Source of the DNA: an uncultured Bacteroidota bacterium
GTDB taxonomy: Bacteria > Bacteroidota > Bacteroidia > Bacteroidales > F082
Reading direction: 5' to 3'
DNA length: 33,012 nucleotides
NCBI GenBank assembly: GCA_913009685.1
Contig: CAJVXP010000026.1
Coordinates: 1 to 33,012, forward strand
Shown piece after piece: positions 31,972 to 33,012 of the stretch. Position numbers and translations under genes: made by a program. Under the pieces are notes generated by a model. The model saw only the letters and a list, made by a program, of their open reading frames with translations, ran no database searches and was not told the origin of the DNA. Position 1 is the stretch's first letter, and every line of letters begins with the position of its first letter.

Positions 31972-32685
31972 ATGGGAACCATGATACAAGTAGAAAATCT
32001 GAAAAAAATTTACGGCGGGCGAACCGTATTGAATATTCCGGAGATCTCCGTTGAAAAAGGGGAGAGTTTCGGCCTCGTGGGTAACAACGGCGCCGGGAAA
32101 ACCACCTTCTTCCGGCTGATACTGGATTTAATCCGTGCCGACAACGGTCGTGTACTTTCTCTTGGGAAAGATGTTTCCAAAACAGAGGAGTGGAAGGCCT
32201 ACACCGGCTCCTATCTTGACGAAGGTTTCCTGATCGACTATCTCACACCCCGGGAGTATTTTCTGTTTGTCGGAAAGCTTAACGGCATGAGTCCGGGTGA
32301 TGTGGAGCAGTTTTTAAAAGAGATGAAATCATTTTTTGGATTGGATATTCTCGAAGAGAAGAATTATCTTCGACAGCTCTCGAAAGGAAGTCAGAAAAAA
32401 GTGGGGATTGCTGCTGCACTCATGATTGAACCTGAAGTACTTCTTTTGGACGAGCCTTTTTCCAATTTGGATCCTACCTCTCAGTTTCAGTTGAAGAAAA
32501 TACTGAAAGTGCTACAGGAAAAGAAAAACATGTGTATGCTTATTTCATCGCACGACCTGAATCATGTAACGGAGGTTTGTCAGCGCATAGTGGTTTTGCA
32601 CGAAGGAGAGATTGTGCACGATCTGGAGACCAACGAGAACACCCTGAAAGAGCTGGAAGCTTTCTTCGCCGTGAAAGGGGACTGA
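31972..32685 (+). CDS. ABC transporter ATP-binding protein
   Basis: 237 residues. All ABC ATPase motifs are visible: Walker A GNNGAGKTT at 37-45, the signature as LSKGSQKKVGIA (Gly-Ser in place of the usual LSGGQ), Walker B VLLLDEPFSNLDP, and the H-loop LISSHDLNHV. It would power the DUF5687 permease at 30283. The ATG at 31972 is used; ATG 31981 (MIQVENLKK) aligns more naturally with related ATPases and may be the true start. No promoter is evident, so it probably depends on read-through of the repeat from 30261. Confidence 0.93.
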   Translation: MGTMIQVENLKKIYGGRTVLNIPEISVEKGESFGLVGNNGAGKTTFFRLILDLIRADNGRVLSLGKDVSKTEEWKAYTGSYLDEGFLIDYLTPREYFLFVGKLNGMSPGDVEQFLKEMKSFFGLDILEEKNYLRQLSKGSQKKVGIAAALMIEPEVLLLDEPFSNLDPTSQFQLKKILKVLQEKKNMCMLISSHDLNHVTEVCQRIVVLHEGEIVHDLETNENTLKELEAFFAVKGD

Positions 32686-32708
32686 GGTTTAGAAGTGAAT
32701 AACCTATC

Positions 32709-32796
32709 GCCCTTTCAGGGCTTGTTTTCTGCGATGATTTGAGCCGGCGTTACGCTTTGCTCCACGCCGGTCTGTAACCTTGCGGGGCGTTGCCCC
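32709..32796. repeat. Cluster of three GC-rich hairpins after the ABC operon
   Basis: GCCCT (32709-32713) with AGGGC (32717-32721), followed by TTGTTTTCT and so a possible terminator; CCGGCGT (32744-32750) with ACGCCGG (32764-32770); GGGGC (32784-32788) with GCCCC (32792-32796). Three stems within 90 bases and the higher GC suggest an intergenic repeat element rather than one simple terminator. No gene in 32686-32876. Confidence 0.5.
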
Positions 32797-32811
32797 TTCG
32801 CAACTTCACAA

Positions 32812-32876
32812 TATCGCCCCTTCGTCCTTTCGCCCCCTCGCCCTTTCTCTTCGTCCCCTCGTCTTTTCGTCCCTTT
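32812..32876. repeat. Pyrimidine-rich short-word repeat, second copy
   Basis: TTCGTCC, CCCTCG and CTTTCG words fill this segment, as at 24179-24233, and stop where the adapter begins. A repeat at a contig end is a common reason for assembly to stop there. Confidence 0.6.
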
Positions 32877-32934
32877 AGATCGGAAGAGCGTCGTGTAGGG
32901 AAAGAGTGTAGATCTCGGTGGTCGCCGTATCATT
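32877..32934. other. Illumina TruSeq adapter sequence (assembly artefact)
   Basis: 58 bases starting AGATCGGAAGAGCGTCGTGT and ending GTCGCCGTATCATT match the reverse complement of the TruSeq universal adapter from memory. Translated on the minus strand it gives MIRRPPRSTLFPYTTLFRS, a peptide known as an adapter artefact in protein databases. Not genomic DNA. Confidence 0.97.
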
Positions 32935-33012
32935 AACAAAACAAGATCTCCTTCACTAACTCTCTTCATCCTCGCTCTCCTCTTAGATCTCTCCTCCTTC
33001 CTATCGTCACCC
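32935..33012. other. Read-through noise after the adapter
   Basis: The last 78 bases follow the adapter and are pyrimidine-rich with partial adapter-like words (AGATCTC twice). They should be treated as sequencing noise, not genome. Confidence 0.85.

Noticed and set aside
32715-32969. 84-codon minus-strand ORF at the contig end
   Set aside because: It includes the adapter-derived peptide MIRRPPRSTLFPYTTLFRS.

Overview
The window looks like chromosomal DNA of a Bacteroidota bacterium, most likely of the Bacteroidales/Marinilabiliales type. Four things point there. Genes lack Shine-Dalgarno sites. At least nine gene starts and the tRNA pair are preceded by the Bacteroidota -7 promoter word TAnnTTTG. 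Several families are typical of the phylum (gliding-motility C-terminal sorting domain, DUF1573 lipoprotein, DUF4301, DUF5687 permease). The threonine genes are arranged as a fused aspartokinase/homoserine dehydrogenase followed by thrB and thrC. The right-hand end is not biological: 32877-32934 is an Illumina TruSeq adapter and the 78 bases after it are read-through noise, so the contig really ends at about 32876.

Layout, left to right. 1-1439: the 3' part of secA and a small exported protein. 1440-6613: the threonine operon thrA-thrB-thrC, preceded by a leader that contains a 12-codon, threonine-rich ORF overlapping a hairpin (a candidate attenuator). 6738-8812: a type IX secretion (type B sorting) PKD protein, a DUF1573 lipoprotein and YajC. 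9262-10503: OsmC and a convergent NlpC/P60 peptidase sharing a terminator. 10568-12643: a PgpH-like 7TM-HD phosphodiesterase, followed by a ~209-bp palindromic element. 12918-14525 (minus): a WbqC-like protein and two tandem thioredoxins. 14912-18347: a tightly coupled fixABCX operon (electron-transfer flavoprotein, quinone oxidoreductase, ferredoxin). 18409-18678: a 270-bp MITE-like element with perfect 21-bp terminal inverted repeats. 18709-24122 (minus): a YncE-type beta-propeller/phosphoesterase lipoprotein and an 857-residue exported protein of unknown function. 24303-24577 (minus): two tRNA-Leu genes with their own promoter and terminator. 24779-28544: a four-gene operon (GNAT-like acyltransferase, AUR1-like PAP2, CPBP protein, 3-beta-HSD-like SDR) whose composition suggests ceramide/sphingolipid synthesis. 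28644-30197: DUF4301. 30283-32685: an ABC exporter (DUF5687 permease plus ATPase) whose two genes are separated by a 168-bp minisatellite.

How the parts relate. Core functions dominate: protein export (SecA, YajC), threonine synthesis, envelope lipids and peptidoglycan, c-di-AMP turnover and low-potential electron transfer. No phage, integrase, intact IS, CRISPR or toxin-antitoxin locus was found. The least explained DNA lies between genes: the threonine leader, two palindromic/MITE-like elements, an imperfectly paired segment upstream of fixA, and several arrays of 7-8 bp 'words', some with inverted copies nearby. The best candidates for new biology are the threonine leader, the GNAT/PAP2/CPBP/SDR operon and the 270-bp element. 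Function calls rest on reading motifs by eye; no database search or folding program was run.
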